From Robiginitomaculum sp. (GTDB taxonomy: Bacteria > Pseudomonadota > Alphaproteobacteria > Caulobacterales > Maricaulaceae): a stretch of 64,000 bases of DNA. The notes beneath the pieces are model-generated. The model saw only the letters and a list, made by a program, of their open reading frames with translations. It did no database searches and was not told the DNA's origin. The stretch is from contig NVXG01000035.1 in NCBI GenBank assembly GCA_002733805.1, positions 1 through 64,000 of the forward strand, given 5' to 3'. The position numbers and the translations under genes were made by a program. This document shows, one piece after another, positions 1-9,294 of the stretch; position 1 is the stretch's first letter, and each line of letters begins with the position of its first letter.

Positions 1-339
1 TTTGCGGACGGTGGTGAAGTTAAAGGGCGTGGGACGGGTAGGTCTGACAGTATTTTGGCGAATGTGTCTAAGGGCGAATTTGTAATGAATGCCCAGGCAA
101 CCAAACGTAACCGCGCACTTTTGGAAGAAATGAACAAGAAAGGCGCACCAAGTTTTGCCAATGGCGGCATGGTTGGAGCAACACCGGTTGCTGTGCAGGG
201 CGAGAAGCAACCGATTACTATTGTTAACGTTACAGACCCTAAAATGGTGGAGGAATTTTTAGCTACACCAGCGGGTGAACGAGCAATCGTTAACGTAATG
301 CAACGTAACGCATCAGCAATTAACGCAGTTTTAGGATAA
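1..339 (+). CDS. Tail tape measure protein, C-terminal end (partial)
   Basis: The reading frame is open from base 1 and stops at 339, so this is the last ~112 residues of a gene whose 5' part lies outside the window. The sequence has the typical tape-measure tail end: FADGGEVKGRGTGRSDSI followed by a SKGEFVMNAQATKRNRALLE segment and another Gly/Met-rich FANGGM motif. Tape-measure proteins set tail length and sit in the tail lumen. Its position directly before the tail-tip genes agrees with this. An internal ATG at 127 or a GTG at 67 should not be taken as the start. Confidence 0.85.
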   Translation, partial: FADGGEVKGRGTGRSDSILANVSKGEFVMNAQATKRNRALLEEMNKKGAPSFANGGMVGATPVAVQGEKQPITIVNVTDPKMVEEFLATPAGERAIVNVMQRNASAINAVLG

Positions 340-345
340 ATAAAA

Positions 346-1344
346 ATGGCATCGGAATCCGGTACAGCAACAGATTATTTAGACTTGTTATCAAAGCTAA
401 AAACATTCTTAACCACCGACGCGGATCTAATCGCGGCAAGCCAAACCTGGACGTCCTTAAAAGATACGTCGGTAGAGTTTGCACTACCCGACCTGGGATT
501 ACTAACACCCGAACGGCACTTGTATTTAGAGGGGCCTGGTCTATCAGGTACTGATACTATTCACGTTAATATACGTGCTTATCGTGATCCGAGTAATATC
601 AGTTATTTTAATTGGGATATACGGGCCGCAGTTGGTTTTGATGGGGGTGAGTCCTTTGATACGCAACCTGGCTCATCACCTATTGTAACTAGCTCAACTT
701 TTGGTGGGCCGCGTATAACGTTAGCAAACAGTTCAATGAATTATTGGTTTGTTGCTAACGGTAGGCGGTTTATTGTTGTCGCTGACGTGAACGGTACTTG
801 GGCGACAATGTACGCGGGGTTTATGTTACCGTATGCAACCCCTTCCGAAATGCCATACCCAATGTATATAGCAGGTAATGCGGGAGCAGAGGATACGGAC
901 TCTACCGAGGTATCAGACAAAGTTGGGTCAATATTTGATCCCGTTGGAACCTTGGTAACCCCTGGTACAAATTCAGCTTATTTACGTGATTTCAATGGGG
1001 GTTGGATATCTATATCAAACTATGCGTGGGCGACTGGAATTAGTCGTAACAACCAGTCTACGGGTGCTTGGGTTTGGCCCTACAACTGGATGTATAGCGA
1101 AGATTTAGCCGGTGACATAATTATACAAAACCCGGATGGTAGTACTACCACCCTCCCTTGCGTCATACATGCATCAATTAACGGGGGGAACGTCTTTGGT
1201 GAACTGGACGGGGTTGTGTTTATGTCGGGGGTTTCTCGAAGCCCTGCCGACACCTTGACGATTGGCGGTGATACTTATTTAGTTGTCCGAAGCTCATTTC
1301 GTCAAAACACATCATTCGATTTTGCCGCAATTAACTTAGCTTAA
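346..1344 (+). CDS. Tail structural protein (paralogue of next gene)
   Basis: A 332-residue protein rich in Ser, Thr, Gly and aromatic residues, with no signal peptide or membrane span, as expected of a beta-rich virion protein. It starts 6 bp after the tape-measure stop. N-terminal SGTATDYLDLLSKLKTFL aligns by eye with TGVATSITDFFTQLRTF of the next gene, and the C-termini (FAAINLA, FAYERIA) are also alike, so the two look like a tandem duplication. The place between tape measure and BR0599-type hub suggests a distal-tail component. Exact role is not known to me. Confidence 0.65.
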   Translation: MASESGTATDYLDLLSKLKTFLTTDADLIAASQTWTSLKDTSVEFALPDLGLLTPERHLYLEGPGLSGTDTIHVNIRAYRDPSNISYFNWDIRAAVGFDGGESFDTQPGSSPIVTSSTFGGPRITLANSSMNYWFVANGRRFIVVADVNGTWATMYAGFMLPYATPSEMPYPMYIAGNAGAEDTDSTEVSDKVGSIFDPVGTLVTPGTNSAYLRDFNGGWISISNYAWATGISRNNQSTGAWVWPYNWMYSEDLAGDIIIQNPDGSTTTLPCVIHASINGGNVFGELDGVVFMSGVSRSPADTLTIGGDTYLVVRSSFRQNTSFDFAAINLA

Positions 1345-1358
1345 TTTAAGGAATCCAC

Positions 1359-2354
1359 ATGGCTTTTACCACTGGCGTTGCCACATCAATAACTGATTTC
1401 TTTACTCAATTGCGAACCTTCGCGGCGGCGAATGCTGGGTTTTCAAATGATGGAACCACTTCGATAAATGGGAATACTGTTCATCATTTATCAAAAGGGG
1501 GTTTGTTCTGGAACTTTGAAGAAACCCTAAGCGCCGTTAACGGTATATTCACGTGGAAGTATGCGCGCATGCGTATGACGTACACGAAACCCACTGTTAC
1601 CTTTAATGAAACAACCCCCACCGGACAACCGCGTTACTCGTGTTTTGGTTTTTACCAAAGTGAGGGGCCATACACCTCACATACCTTTTTCACCGAAGGT
1701 ACGGCAATACACTGTCTTATAGAAGTGTTCCCGAACGTATTTAATCATATGTCCTTCGGTAGTATTACGAAGTTTGGAGCCTGGTCTGGCGGTGAGTATA
1801 TAACAGCGGGAAGTTACCAACGTAATAGCTCAAGTACGAACCCTTTTGTTTCAAACTCAACTTCATTTCCGTTCGCTGATGATTACGGTCAGGGTCACGC
1901 CGCAGGTGTCGGTGCTGGATTTACTAACGCTTGTCAGGGGTTTTTACGTTATGTACAAACGGGGACTAACAACGACGATTTCGCGCCGATGGGTACCGTT
2001 AAAATAAATAACCAAAGGTGCCGTATGTCCGGTAATTTCTTGTCTACACAGGATTTTTCGGTAATGAATAACGAGCTTTTAAGAAGCTCACCAAACCAAG
2101 CCAACTTGCGGGCCGCGCTTTTTCCTATGCATGTTAGAGTACGTGATTATACCGCTAATTCCCCCGCGTCACGTGACGCTTATTTTATAGGTGGAGTTAT
2201 ACCAGGGGTGCGCGTTTGTAATATGTTGGAACTAAACCCTTACGAAATTATAAACACTAATTGGCAAGTATTCCCAGTGGTACAGGAAGATGGGGATTTG
2301 ACAATCGCGCCGATATCATTAACTGAGGCGTTTGCCTACGAGCGTATTGCGTAA
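1359..2354 (+). CDS. Tail structural protein (paralogue of previous gene)
   Basis: A 331-residue beta-rich protein nearly identical in length to its upstream neighbour (332) and similar at both ends, suggesting duplication followed by divergence. A good ribosome site (AAGGAATCCACATG) precedes the ATG. It abuts the next gene, whose ATG follows the TAA directly. Probably a virion tail protein. No catalytic motif is visible. Confidence 0.65.
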   Translation: MAFTTGVATSITDFFTQLRTFAAANAGFSNDGTTSINGNTVHHLSKGGLFWNFEETLSAVNGIFTWKYARMRMTYTKPTVTFNETTPTGQPRYSCFGFYQSEGPYTSHTFFTEGTAIHCLIEVFPNVFNHMSFGSITKFGAWSGGEYITAGSYQRNSSSTNPFVSNSTSFPFADDYGQGHAAGVGAGFTNACQGFLRYVQTGTNNDDFAPMGTVKINNQRCRMSGNFLSTQDFSVMNNELLRSSPNQANLRAALFPMHVRVRDYTANSPASRDAYFIGGVIPGVRVCNMLELNPYEIINTNWQVFPVVQEDGDLTIAPISLTEAFAYERIA

Positions 2355-4007
2355 ATGGCTAATTTTACAGGTTACATTGTTGCGGTATTCGAAAACGGCA
2401 TACCCGTTACGCGTGCAGCTTGGTTAGGTGACATAGGCCCCGTTAATTCGAGTGGGTCGGGTTTCCTGGCAAGTGTTGGCCTAGATGGAACGGTTACACC
2501 TGGATCGTCTCCATACAATACGGTGGCTTACACTGGATACAGTGGTGGGGGTTACGCTGACATATTCTACAACCGGATCTTGTTGGAACCATCTACCCTT
2601 AATCTAGGTAACTTGGTATCGAACCAGGTTCGTAGTATTTCTGTGTTTAACGGTTTCTTAACTGGGAAAACATTAACCGCCATAAACACGGTTGGTGGTG
2701 ACGGTATATCACTAACCGGTGATACCCCACCGCCTGACGTTGAGTTTGCGGCACTGCAGGAACGTACCTATAACCTAGAAATATTGGTAGACGGGCCACC
2801 TTCCGTATCCGCGTCATTCACCTTTGTTTTTACTGGCATAGATGACCCTGTACTTTCCGTCACCGGTTCCCGTATCGTTGTATTACCATATTACATACAA
2901 GAATTTGCGGGGGAGTCTTTGGCGTGGTTAACAAATATAATGACGGCCCGCGACGGTACGGAACAACGTGTACAAGGTCGAAAATTACCTAGACAGAACT
3001 TTACTACCACGGCGACCATCAGCCCTAATGAATTGAACCGAGTAGATAACTTGTTCTACGGTTGGCGCGATAAGTTGTGGGCGCTACCAGTCTGGACAGA
3101 GGGTAGGTTAGCTTCCCCTGTATTGGATGGTGATATGGTTATAACAGTAAATACCCTGTACGGGGATTTCCGCGTGGGTGAATTAGCTATGATTTGGTCA
3201 GGCCCAAGAAATTTTGACGCCTTCGAAATTTTAGCTAAATCAGATAACGATCTAACATTAGGTAGAGGTGTTACGGGTAATTTTCCAAGCGGCATTGTGT
3301 TACCTGTTAGAATCGCTCGACTAGTATCCGACCCAAGACGAAACACAAACGGTTTTAGTGGTGAAATTAACACATCATTCACCGTTAAAGATAACCCAAC
3401 CTATGTCCCCGAGGTTTCCGCGACAACACACAATGGTGTTGACGTTTACGTACAACAACCTTTGCGAACTGGGGGCTTTGTATCGGACACCTACAACAAA
3501 CTTACTGAAACCGTGGACTACAAAACGGGGGTTGTTGAATTAGTCGACCCTTGGACGTACACAAAAATTAATCGTCAATTTTCTTTGGTGTTGGATAGTT
3601 TACAACAAGTTTGGGAGTTTAAGAGTTGGTTGGCTGCAAGAAAGGGTAGATTGGTACCATTCTACATGCCCACTTTCGAGGACAATCTACCCCTGTTAAG
3701 TACTGGATTTTTGACAAGCCCTATTGTTGTATCGAACCATGAGCAAGCAGCGTTAGGATCTGATCGAACAACGATTGCGGTTAATACCAAGACCGGTTGG
3801 TTGTTCCGTGACGTAATTGGTTACAGTGTCGATGGTAATGGTGATGTGGTCGTATCGCTTAGTTCCGGTTTGTTACTAGACGCCGATGAGGTTAATTTTA
3901 TCTCATTCATGGGCTTGAAACGGTTAACGAGTGATACAATCAGCATGACCTGGCGACAAAACTTTCTTGCGCAGGTAGTTGTACCAATAACTGAGATAAC
4001 GCCATGA
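2355..4007 (+). CDS. Putative distal tail / tail-tip assembly protein
   Basis: A 550-residue protein. The N-terminal ~190 residues are a Gly/Ser/Thr-rich beta region. The C-terminal part carries features I associate with distal-tail-like proteins of lambdoid and D3-like siphophages: LPYYIQEFAG, WRDKLWALPVW, and a repeated WEFKSWLAARKGRLVPFYMPT block. It probably sits at the tail end, linking the tail tube to the hub proteins encoded next. The stop overlaps the following ATG by 4 bp (ATGA), which implies translational coupling. Confidence 0.6.
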   Translation: MANFTGYIVAVFENGIPVTRAAWLGDIGPVNSSGSGFLASVGLDGTVTPGSSPYNTVAYTGYSGGGYADIFYNRILLEPSTLNLGNLVSNQVRSISVFNGFLTGKTLTAINTVGGDGISLTGDTPPPDVEFAALQERTYNLEILVDGPPSVSASFTFVFTGIDDPVLSVTGSRIVVLPYYIQEFAGESLAWLTNIMTARDGTEQRVQGRKLPRQNFTTTATISPNELNRVDNLFYGWRDKLWALPVWTEGRLASPVLDGDMVITVNTLYGDFRVGELAMIWSGPRNFDAFEILAKSDNDLTLGRGVTGNFPSGIVLPVRIARLVSDPRRNTNGFSGEINTSFTVKDNPTYVPEVSATTHNGVDVYVQQPLRTGGFVSDTYNKLTETVDYKTGVVELVDPWTYTKINRQFSLVLDSLQQVWEFKSWLAARKGRLVPFYMPTFEDNLPLLSTGFLTSPIVVSNHEQAALGSDRTTIAVNTKTGWLFRDVIGYSVDGNGDVVVSLSSGLLLDADEVNFISFMGLKRLTSDTISMTWRQNFLAQVVVPITEITP

Positions 4008-4819
4008 GTTTTGATATAGTAGAACGTAGTTTAAACGATGGAACCCCCGTCGAATTGTATACCTTCACCCGATCCGCGCAGGTGTTCCGTTATACCTCGG
4101 CAGACGAGGATGTTTTGTACCAAGGGGCAACATTCACCGCCGTTCCTTTGTCGCGCCCATCGTTTGAACAAAGTCAAGATCCTGGCAGAAAACCAATATC
4201 GTTAAAAGCTTCCAGTGGTTTGGGTTTTGTTCAGCAGTATATTGCCTCACCCCCTACGGACTCAATCAGCCTTATCATTCGCCGTTTTCATACCGAAGAC
4301 AATACCACCGAGGCGGTTATATCTTGGATGGGGCGGGTAACTAACGTTAAATTTGAATCTAACCAGGTTGAGATTCAATGTGAACCCATTTTTACATCAA
4401 TGAAAAGGCCTGGTTTACGCCGCCTTTATCAAACGACCTGCCCACACTTGTTATATGGCCCTGAGTGCAAGTTTTCTAAGCCTACATTCCAACTGGATGC
4501 AGCGGTTAATATTACCGGTGGTACCACCTTAACGGCGGCGAGTATCGGGGGGGAAGCTGATGGTTTTTATACAGGCGGGATGGTTGAATGGACTAACGCG
4601 GGTGTCATAGATAAACGGTTCATATTGACCCACACAGGAAGTGGAATTACAATTAACTTACCGTTTGAAGGAATGGTAAACGGGGACAGCGTTAGAATAT
4701 TCCCTGGCTGTGATCACGTGTTATCCACATGTGTGGACAAATTCAGTAACGAGGTGAATTACGGTGGGTTCCCCTTCATTCCTACAAAAAACCCGTTCAG
4801 TGGTACGCCTATCTTCTAA
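4004..4819 (+). CDS. Tail hub protein, DUF2163 / BR0599 family
   Basis: 271 residues. The N-terminal half matches the DUF2163 style (VELYTFTRSAQVFRYTSAD). The C-terminal half has the Phage_BR0599 signature: CPHLLYGPECKF, then PGCDHVLSTCVDKFSN and GGFPFIPTKNPF. This family is the counterpart of lambda gpL and GTA hub proteins. The four conserved cysteines (about residues 145, 152, 243 and 249) could bind a metal or iron-sulfur centre, as shown for lambda gpL. It acts in the virion tail tip. ATGA overlap with the gene before. Confidence 0.8.
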   Translation: MSFDIVERSLNDGTPVELYTFTRSAQVFRYTSADEDVLYQGATFTAVPLSRPSFEQSQDPGRKPISLKASSGLGFVQQYIASPPTDSISLIIRRFHTEDNTTEAVISWMGRVTNVKFESNQVEIQCEPIFTSMKRPGLRRLYQTTCPHLLYGPECKFSKPTFQLDAAVNITGGTTLTAASIGGEADGFYTGGMVEWTNAGVIDKRFILTHTGSGITINLPFEGMVNGDSVRIFPGCDHVLSTCVDKFSNEVNYGGFPFIPTKNPFSGTPIF

Positions 4820-4831
4820 AAGGAAAATGTT

Positions 4832-5062
4832 ATGTCGTTTGTTTTTGTAGCTGTATTAGCAATAGCCGTTAAAATAGCGGTGGCCCTATCTCCAAAAGCA
4901 CCGACAGAAAAACCCGCAGCGTTCACAGACTTTGATACCCCCGTGGCAAAAGAGGGGCACCCTGTCCCTGTGGTTTTTGGCGTAGTTACTGTCACCGGCC
5001 CCAATGTTGTTTGGTACGGTGACCTTTCCTACCGAGCGGTTAAGACACGCGGCGGTAAATAA
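4832..5062 (+). CDS. Small tail-tip assembly protein with N-terminal membrane segment
   Basis: 76 residues. Residues 2-19 form a hydrophobic Val/Ala segment. The remainder contains GHPVPVVFGVVTVTGPNVVWYGD, of which VPVVFG and PNVVWYGD recur in small proteins encoded before J-like tail fibres. RBS AAAAGGAAAATGTT is good. The stop overlaps the next ATG by one base. Probably a tail assembly or tip accessory factor. The family is familiar but its biochemistry is not known to me. Confidence 0.6.
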   Translation: MSFVFVAVLAIAVKIAVALSPKAPTEKPAAFTDFDTPVAKEGHPVPVVFGVVTVTGPNVVWYGDLSYRAVKTRGGK

Positions 5063-5277
5063 TGCAACCACCAATCAAAGTACACTTACGTCATGCCCGA
5101 GAACTGCAATATTGTTCATCGGGTATTCGTGATTTTTGTAAGATGTATAATTTAAAATTTATGGTACTGGTTCGAGAAGGGTTAGATGCTGACGACCTTT
5201 TTGCAACCGGTGATACATTGGCTATAAACATGGCGCAACGTGCCGTGGACGAATGGAGCGAAGAAAATGGGGGGTAG
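5062..5277 (+). CDS. Small tail-tip accessory protein
   Basis: 71 residues containing HLRHARELQYCSSGIRDFC and GLDADDLFATGDTLAINM, a conserved small-protein pattern that usually sits just before the central tail fibre of siphophages. Soluble, no membrane span. It overlaps the start of the next gene by 11 bp. Role in tail-tip assembly is inferred from position. Confidence 0.6.
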   Translation: MQPPIKVHLRHARELQYCSSGIRDFCKMYNLKFMVLVREGLDADDLFATGDTLAINMAQRAVDEWSEENGG

Positions 5278-8200
5278 TAGCAGTCGGGTAACCATCGGTT
5301 ACAAATATTACATGGGTATGCATTTGGCAATATGCCATGGCCCCGTTGATGCGGTTGAAGCAATCATAGTAGGCGAGAGAACCGCCTTTTCCGGTAACGT
5401 TACGGTGAGTTCTGCCATTTCCATCGACCAACCAAACCTTTTTGGTGGTGAGAAAAAGGAAGGCGGAATACAAGGTACTGTCGATATTGCCATGGGCGAA
5501 GATACCCAAGGGAAAAACGCTTACTTAATGGGACAACTTGGTTCTGATATACCGGCGTTTAGAGGTACCTTAACTTTGGTACTGCGTAAGATGTATCTAA
5601 CCGCTATGACCCGAAATATTAAACCGTGGGCCATCCGAGTACGTCGGGCGGCGGCGGTTGATTGGTATGCGGCAAAGGCATCGATTGTAGGAGTGGGTTC
5701 CCCAGGTGAGGTCGGATTCATCCCCCCAAATTCTGCTAATGGCGTCCACATTATTTACGAGGCACTTTCAAATACTGATTGGGGTTTGGGCTTACCGGCC
5801 ACCCTCGTAAATAGTACGTCATTTATGGCGGCGGCGGATATTCTCTATGATGAGAATTTTGGCCTTTCTATGATGTTTGCAAAACAGACATCGGTAGAAG
5901 ATTTTATAACGAATATTATTCAACACATTGGCGCGGTAATTTACACCGACAATTCCACCGGCCAATTTACAATTAAATTAATCCGTCAACCTTCGCAAGA
6001 CGAATTAGATAACGCAGTAGTTTTTAACTCTTCGAATATTCTTGAACACCGTAGTTTTGAACGCCCAAGTTTTGCCGAAATGATTAACGAGGTGATTGTT
6101 AATTACCGGCCGCAAGGGGCTAGAAAAGATTCTGCACTAACCTTGCAGGATTTAGCGTCAGTTGATGCGCAACTAGGTTTAGTTTCACAAACAGTTCAAT
6201 TCCCTGGTATTGATAACGCAACGATAGCGGCCCGTGTCGGTGCTCGTGAATTGAGCCAATATTCCACGCCATTGGCAAAAGTACAATTTGAATGTAACCG
6301 CGACGGTTGGGATGTTAACCCAGGCGACATCGTAAAATATAACAACCCCGAATTAGGTATTACTAATTTAATCGTTCGCGTGTTTAGTATGAACTTCGGG
6401 ACATTGTTAAACGGGGAAATCACTATTGATGGCACCCAAGACATTTACACAATGCCCGAGACATCCTATTTAGCAAGTCAAGAAACGGCATGGGTGGAAC
6501 CTATTCAAGATCCACTTCCATCACCTTCTACATCTTTGTTTGAGATTCCATACTTTGAAATTGCTAACAACTTTTCCGAAGGCGACCAAGCAACCTTTGA
6601 CGAATTTACAGCATATTTACAGGCGTTGGTACAGGAACCACCGTCTGCATCAGCTAGCTTTCAATTGTGGTTAAGCCCTGACGCAACCATCAGTAATTAT
6701 ACTTTTGATGTTGATGGGAACTATACCCCCTCGGTTGAAATCGTGACCGCGCTGTCTATACCTAAAAATTTAGGTGAGGCTACAGAAACCCTATCGTTTA
6801 CGAGCGGTACAGGCACCTTCTTTGATATTACGGAGGGTACCTATGCGTATGTAGATAGCGAAGTAATAGAAATTATATCAATGGATGTTAACGCCTCTAC
6901 AATTACCATTCGACGTGCAGTACTTGATACGCTGCCACAAACACACGTAGCTAATTCAATTGTATTTTTTGCCGAAGAAGGTAACACCCAAGCAAGCCAA
7001 CAATATTTGGCCGATCCCACCGGTTCGGGTGGTGGTGATACCGCATATACGCGGATGCTAACCCAAACGGATATAGGTGTACTTCCTATTAATGACTCTG
7101 TGGAATTTACCCACACGTTTACCGGACGTCAAACAAAGCCATTCCCACCCAGTGCTGTACGGTTGGATAACAAGTTTTTCCCTGTAGCGTTAGCTCAATT
7201 AAACAGTGAATCATTTGCTATTGGTTGGAAATCACGTAACCGTAAATTACAAATTACTAAACCTTTTGCATCCTGGTACAACGAAACAGTGGTTGGTATT
7301 GTTGAACCAACATCGGACTTTTACATTAATTATTACGGGGAAGAAAACACCCTCCTAGAAGTAGAAAAAGTTCTTGGGTTAACTATGGCTACAAACTACG
7401 GTACAACGTATAACGAAACCCGAGAAAATAGGGCGAGCGGGTTTACGTTACCTGGTACCTATATAAATCTAGATGCGCAAGGTGGTGCGGCACAAACAGG
7501 GGATAACACTGTAACGTTCAGTTTAACCGATACCAGCGCAACGGCACGACCTGATTTACCCTTGTTTCATAGTGACAAAGTTTATTTGGAATTCACGGCA
7601 GACACGGATAGTTTTTTGGTGGGCGTTAGTGGTAATGATGCGGGTATTCGTCAGCAGGATACTGCTAACGTTTCATACCTTCAATACCAAGATGATACCT
7701 TAGTGGGTTCTATAACCGGAACCATTGGGGCCGGTCTTTTACACGGTGGAACTGCGGGCGTTGCTATCGATCAAGGTAACCTTAAATTTTGGTTGCGTAA
7801 TATTGATGGTTCTTGGCGCGATGGTGATCCGGCAACAAACACAGGTGGTTTTTCGTTCTCTACCTTGGTTACCGGAACCATTACAGGACAAACGTTTTAT
7901 CATCTTGCGTTTGCTAATGATACAACTACCCTACCTCAATCCAATACAATTATAGAAACTAACCTTGGGCGCGTTGCATTTACCCATACGATACCGGCTG
8001 GGTTTGTTTCGTATAATTCACCGCCAACGGGACGTACACAAATTGATACTGTTGATATTGGTTTAGGGTTTACCACAACCCTCGAAGACGACGGGTTAAC
8101 CTTTACCTCTCTTAGTCCACCAACGTGGACACGGATTAAGATTGACAGGGTTAAAACAGAAGGTCGTTTTTATTCGGAAGTTATTATAAAAGCGATTCCT

Positions 8201-8755
8201 ATACAAACTAACTTTGGTATAGGTGTGCAACCTGGTACGTTTACTATGTCTGGTTTTGGTACTGTGTTGGGCATGGCGCGTTGGATGGCTGACGGGAAAG
8301 TAAACGTAGATTCCACCGTTGAAAGTGATATTGATAGTTACACCGTTGGCGATAGGGTTGGTGTTGCCGTGGATTATTTCGCGGGGGAAGTACGGTTCTT
8401 TAAAAATGGTGGTGCGGTGGGTTCCGTTTATACCCTAACGATATCAGCCGATGCGGTGCCGATGTGTATAATGCTATCGTCTGGGCATTCGGCAACATTT
8501 AGCCACGTTTACCAACCAACAACTTTTGACGACCCAAGCCCCCCGTTTAAATATGGTTTGTACGATCTTTACGAAGGCGAAACCGTTGAACGTAAAAACG
8601 GTTCCCTACGTATTGAGATGTACACGACGAGAGATGTTACAATTGATTTGGAAACGGAACTTATAGAAAGTTTAGTTAGATTTGATCACACCACCAACCG
8701 CAACGGTTGGGGTTATCGTTATGGCGAATACTACGGCGGCGGAGACGTATTATAA
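5267..8755 (+). CDS. J-like central tail fibre / tail tip protein with SPRY-like domains
   Basis: 1162 residues. The N-terminal ~430 residues resemble phage tail-tip proteins (GYKYYMGMHLAICHGPVDAV, then WGLGLP and a hub-like middle). Two SPRY/B30.2-like beta domains follow: residues ~735-905 (HSDKVYLEFTADTDSFLVGV, a WRDGDPATNTGG loop) and ~930-1090 (GRFYSEVIIKA, NFGIGVQPG, YTVGDRVGVAVDYFAGEVRF). Such domains often bind receptors or carry host-range variation. I start at ATG 5267 (MGGSSSRV) rather than the in-frame GTG at 5240, because the family begins with MGGK/MGGS and GAAGAA precedes it. The TAA overlaps the next ATG. Confidence 0.8.
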   Translation: MGGSSSRVTIGYKYYMGMHLAICHGPVDAVEAIIVGERTAFSGNVTVSSAISIDQPNLFGGEKKEGGIQGTVDIAMGEDTQGKNAYLMGQLGSDIPAFRGTLTLVLRKMYLTAMTRNIKPWAIRVRRAAAVDWYAAKASIVGVGSPGEVGFIPPNSANGVHIIYEALSNTDWGLGLPATLVNSTSFMAAADILYDENFGLSMMFAKQTSVEDFITNIIQHIGAVIYTDNSTGQFTIKLIRQPSQDELDNAVVFNSSNILEHRSFERPSFAEMINEVIVNYRPQGARKDSALTLQDLASVDAQLGLVSQTVQFPGIDNATIAARVGARELSQYSTPLAKVQFECNRDGWDVNPGDIVKYNNPELGITNLIVRVFSMNFGTLLNGEITIDGTQDIYTMPETSYLASQETAWVEPIQDPLPSPSTSLFEIPYFEIANNFSEGDQATFDEFTAYLQALVQEPPSASASFQLWLSPDATISNYTFDVDGNYTPSVEIVTALSIPKNLGEATETLSFTSGTGTFFDITEGTYAYVDSEVIEIISMDVNASTITIRRAVLDTLPQTHVANSIVFFAEEGNTQASQQYLADPTGSGGGDTAYTRMLTQTDIGVLPINDSVEFTHTFTGRQTKPFPPSAVRLDNKFFPVALAQLNSESFAIGWKSRNRKLQITKPFASWYNETVVGIVEPTSDFYINYYGEENTLLEVEKVLGLTMATNYGTTYNETRENRASGFTLPGTYINLDAQGGAAQTGDNTVTFSLTDTSATARPDLPLFHSDKVYLEFTADTDSFLVGVSGNDAGIRQQDTANVSYLQYQDDTLVGSITGTIGAGLLHGGTAGVAIDQGNLKFWLRNIDGSWRDGDPATNTGGFSFSTLVTGTITGQTFYHLAFANDTTTLPQSNTIIETNLGRVAFTHTIPAGFVSYNSPPTGRTQIDTVDIGLGFTTTLEDDGLTFTSLSPPTWTRIKIDRVKTEGRFYSEVIIKAIPIQTNFGIGVQPGTFTMSGFGTVLGMARWMADGKVNVDSTVESDIDSYTVGDRVGVAVDYFAGEVRFFKNGGAVGSVYTLTISADAVPMCIMLSSGHSATFSHVYQPTTFDDPSPPFKYGLYDLYEGETVERKNGSLRIEMYTTRDVTIDLETELIESLVRFDHTTNRNGWGYRYGEYYGGGDVL

Positions 8756-9126
8756 TGGCATCACAAACAGAAGCACGAAATGGGATCGAGTACGATTGGG
8801 ATCAAGGCGAAAGCACTTGGAAAGCGGGAATGGATAACAACCTACGTACAATAGGATCAATCCTAAACCTTTCCGTGATCGATATAATTAATGATCCACC
8901 TGGTTCACCCTCGGACGGTGACGCCTACATCGTTTTGGTAGGCACTGGTCTTTGGTCGGGTAATGATGATAATATAGCTATCTGGTTTAACGCGGATGCT
9001 GTGTGGCGGTTCTACGTTCCAACAACGGGAATTACTTCCTTTGTTACAACGGGAACTTTCGCAAATCAGTTAATAGCCTATAATGGTACTAACTGGTCAA
9101 CCAACGGTTTCACTTTCACTTTCTAA
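8755..9126 (+). CDS. DUF2793-family tail protein
   Basis: 123 residues, starting at ATG 8755, which overlaps the fibre stop codon (TAATG). An in-frame upstream extension to 8707 would only shadow the fibre gene. The layout YDWDQGESTWKAGMDNNL, then PPGSPSDGDAYIV, TGLWSGNDDNIAIW and WRFYVPTTG is that of DUF2793 proteins, which follow J-like fibres in many phages. Probably virion associated; function unknown. Confidence 0.75.
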   Translation: MASQTEARNGIEYDWDQGESTWKAGMDNNLRTIGSILNLSVIDIINDPPGSPSDGDAYIVLVGTGLWSGNDDNIAIWFNADAVWRFYVPTTGITSFVTTGTFANQLIAYNGTNWSTNGFTFTF

Positions 9127-9140
9127 TATAAGGAATACCC

Positions 9141-9293
9141 ATGTCCCGCCCACGTTCTTACCGAGGCCAACCCCGTTCACAAGACGGGCGATTTGCTAGA
9201 AAACGTGGGCGTACCCTTGCGGGTATGGGTATTACCATAAAAGGTACCCGAAAAATTAATGGCGCTGCCATTCGTCGTGTAAGGACAACATGA
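9141..9293 (+). CDS. Small basic protein
   Basis: 50 residues, strongly basic (about 14 Arg/Lys), beginning MSRPRSYRGQPRSQDGRF and containing GMGITIKGTRKINGAAIRR. It has a clear RBS (AAGGAATACCCATG) and fills the gap between its neighbours exactly. No family recognised. The charge suggests nucleic-acid or phospholipid contact, but this is only an inference. Confidence 0.55.
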   Translation: MSRPRSYRGQPRSQDGRFARKRGRTLAGMGITIKGTRKINGAAIRRVRTT

Positions 9294-9294
9294 C

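Noticed and set aside
5091-5509. Overlapping leftward frames opposite the tail-tip genes
   Set aside because: Opposite a well-supported gene series; no start signals.
7725-7955. 76-residue rightward frame inside the tail fibre gene
   Set aside because: Out-of-frame shadow within a J-like protein; unusual composition and no RBS.
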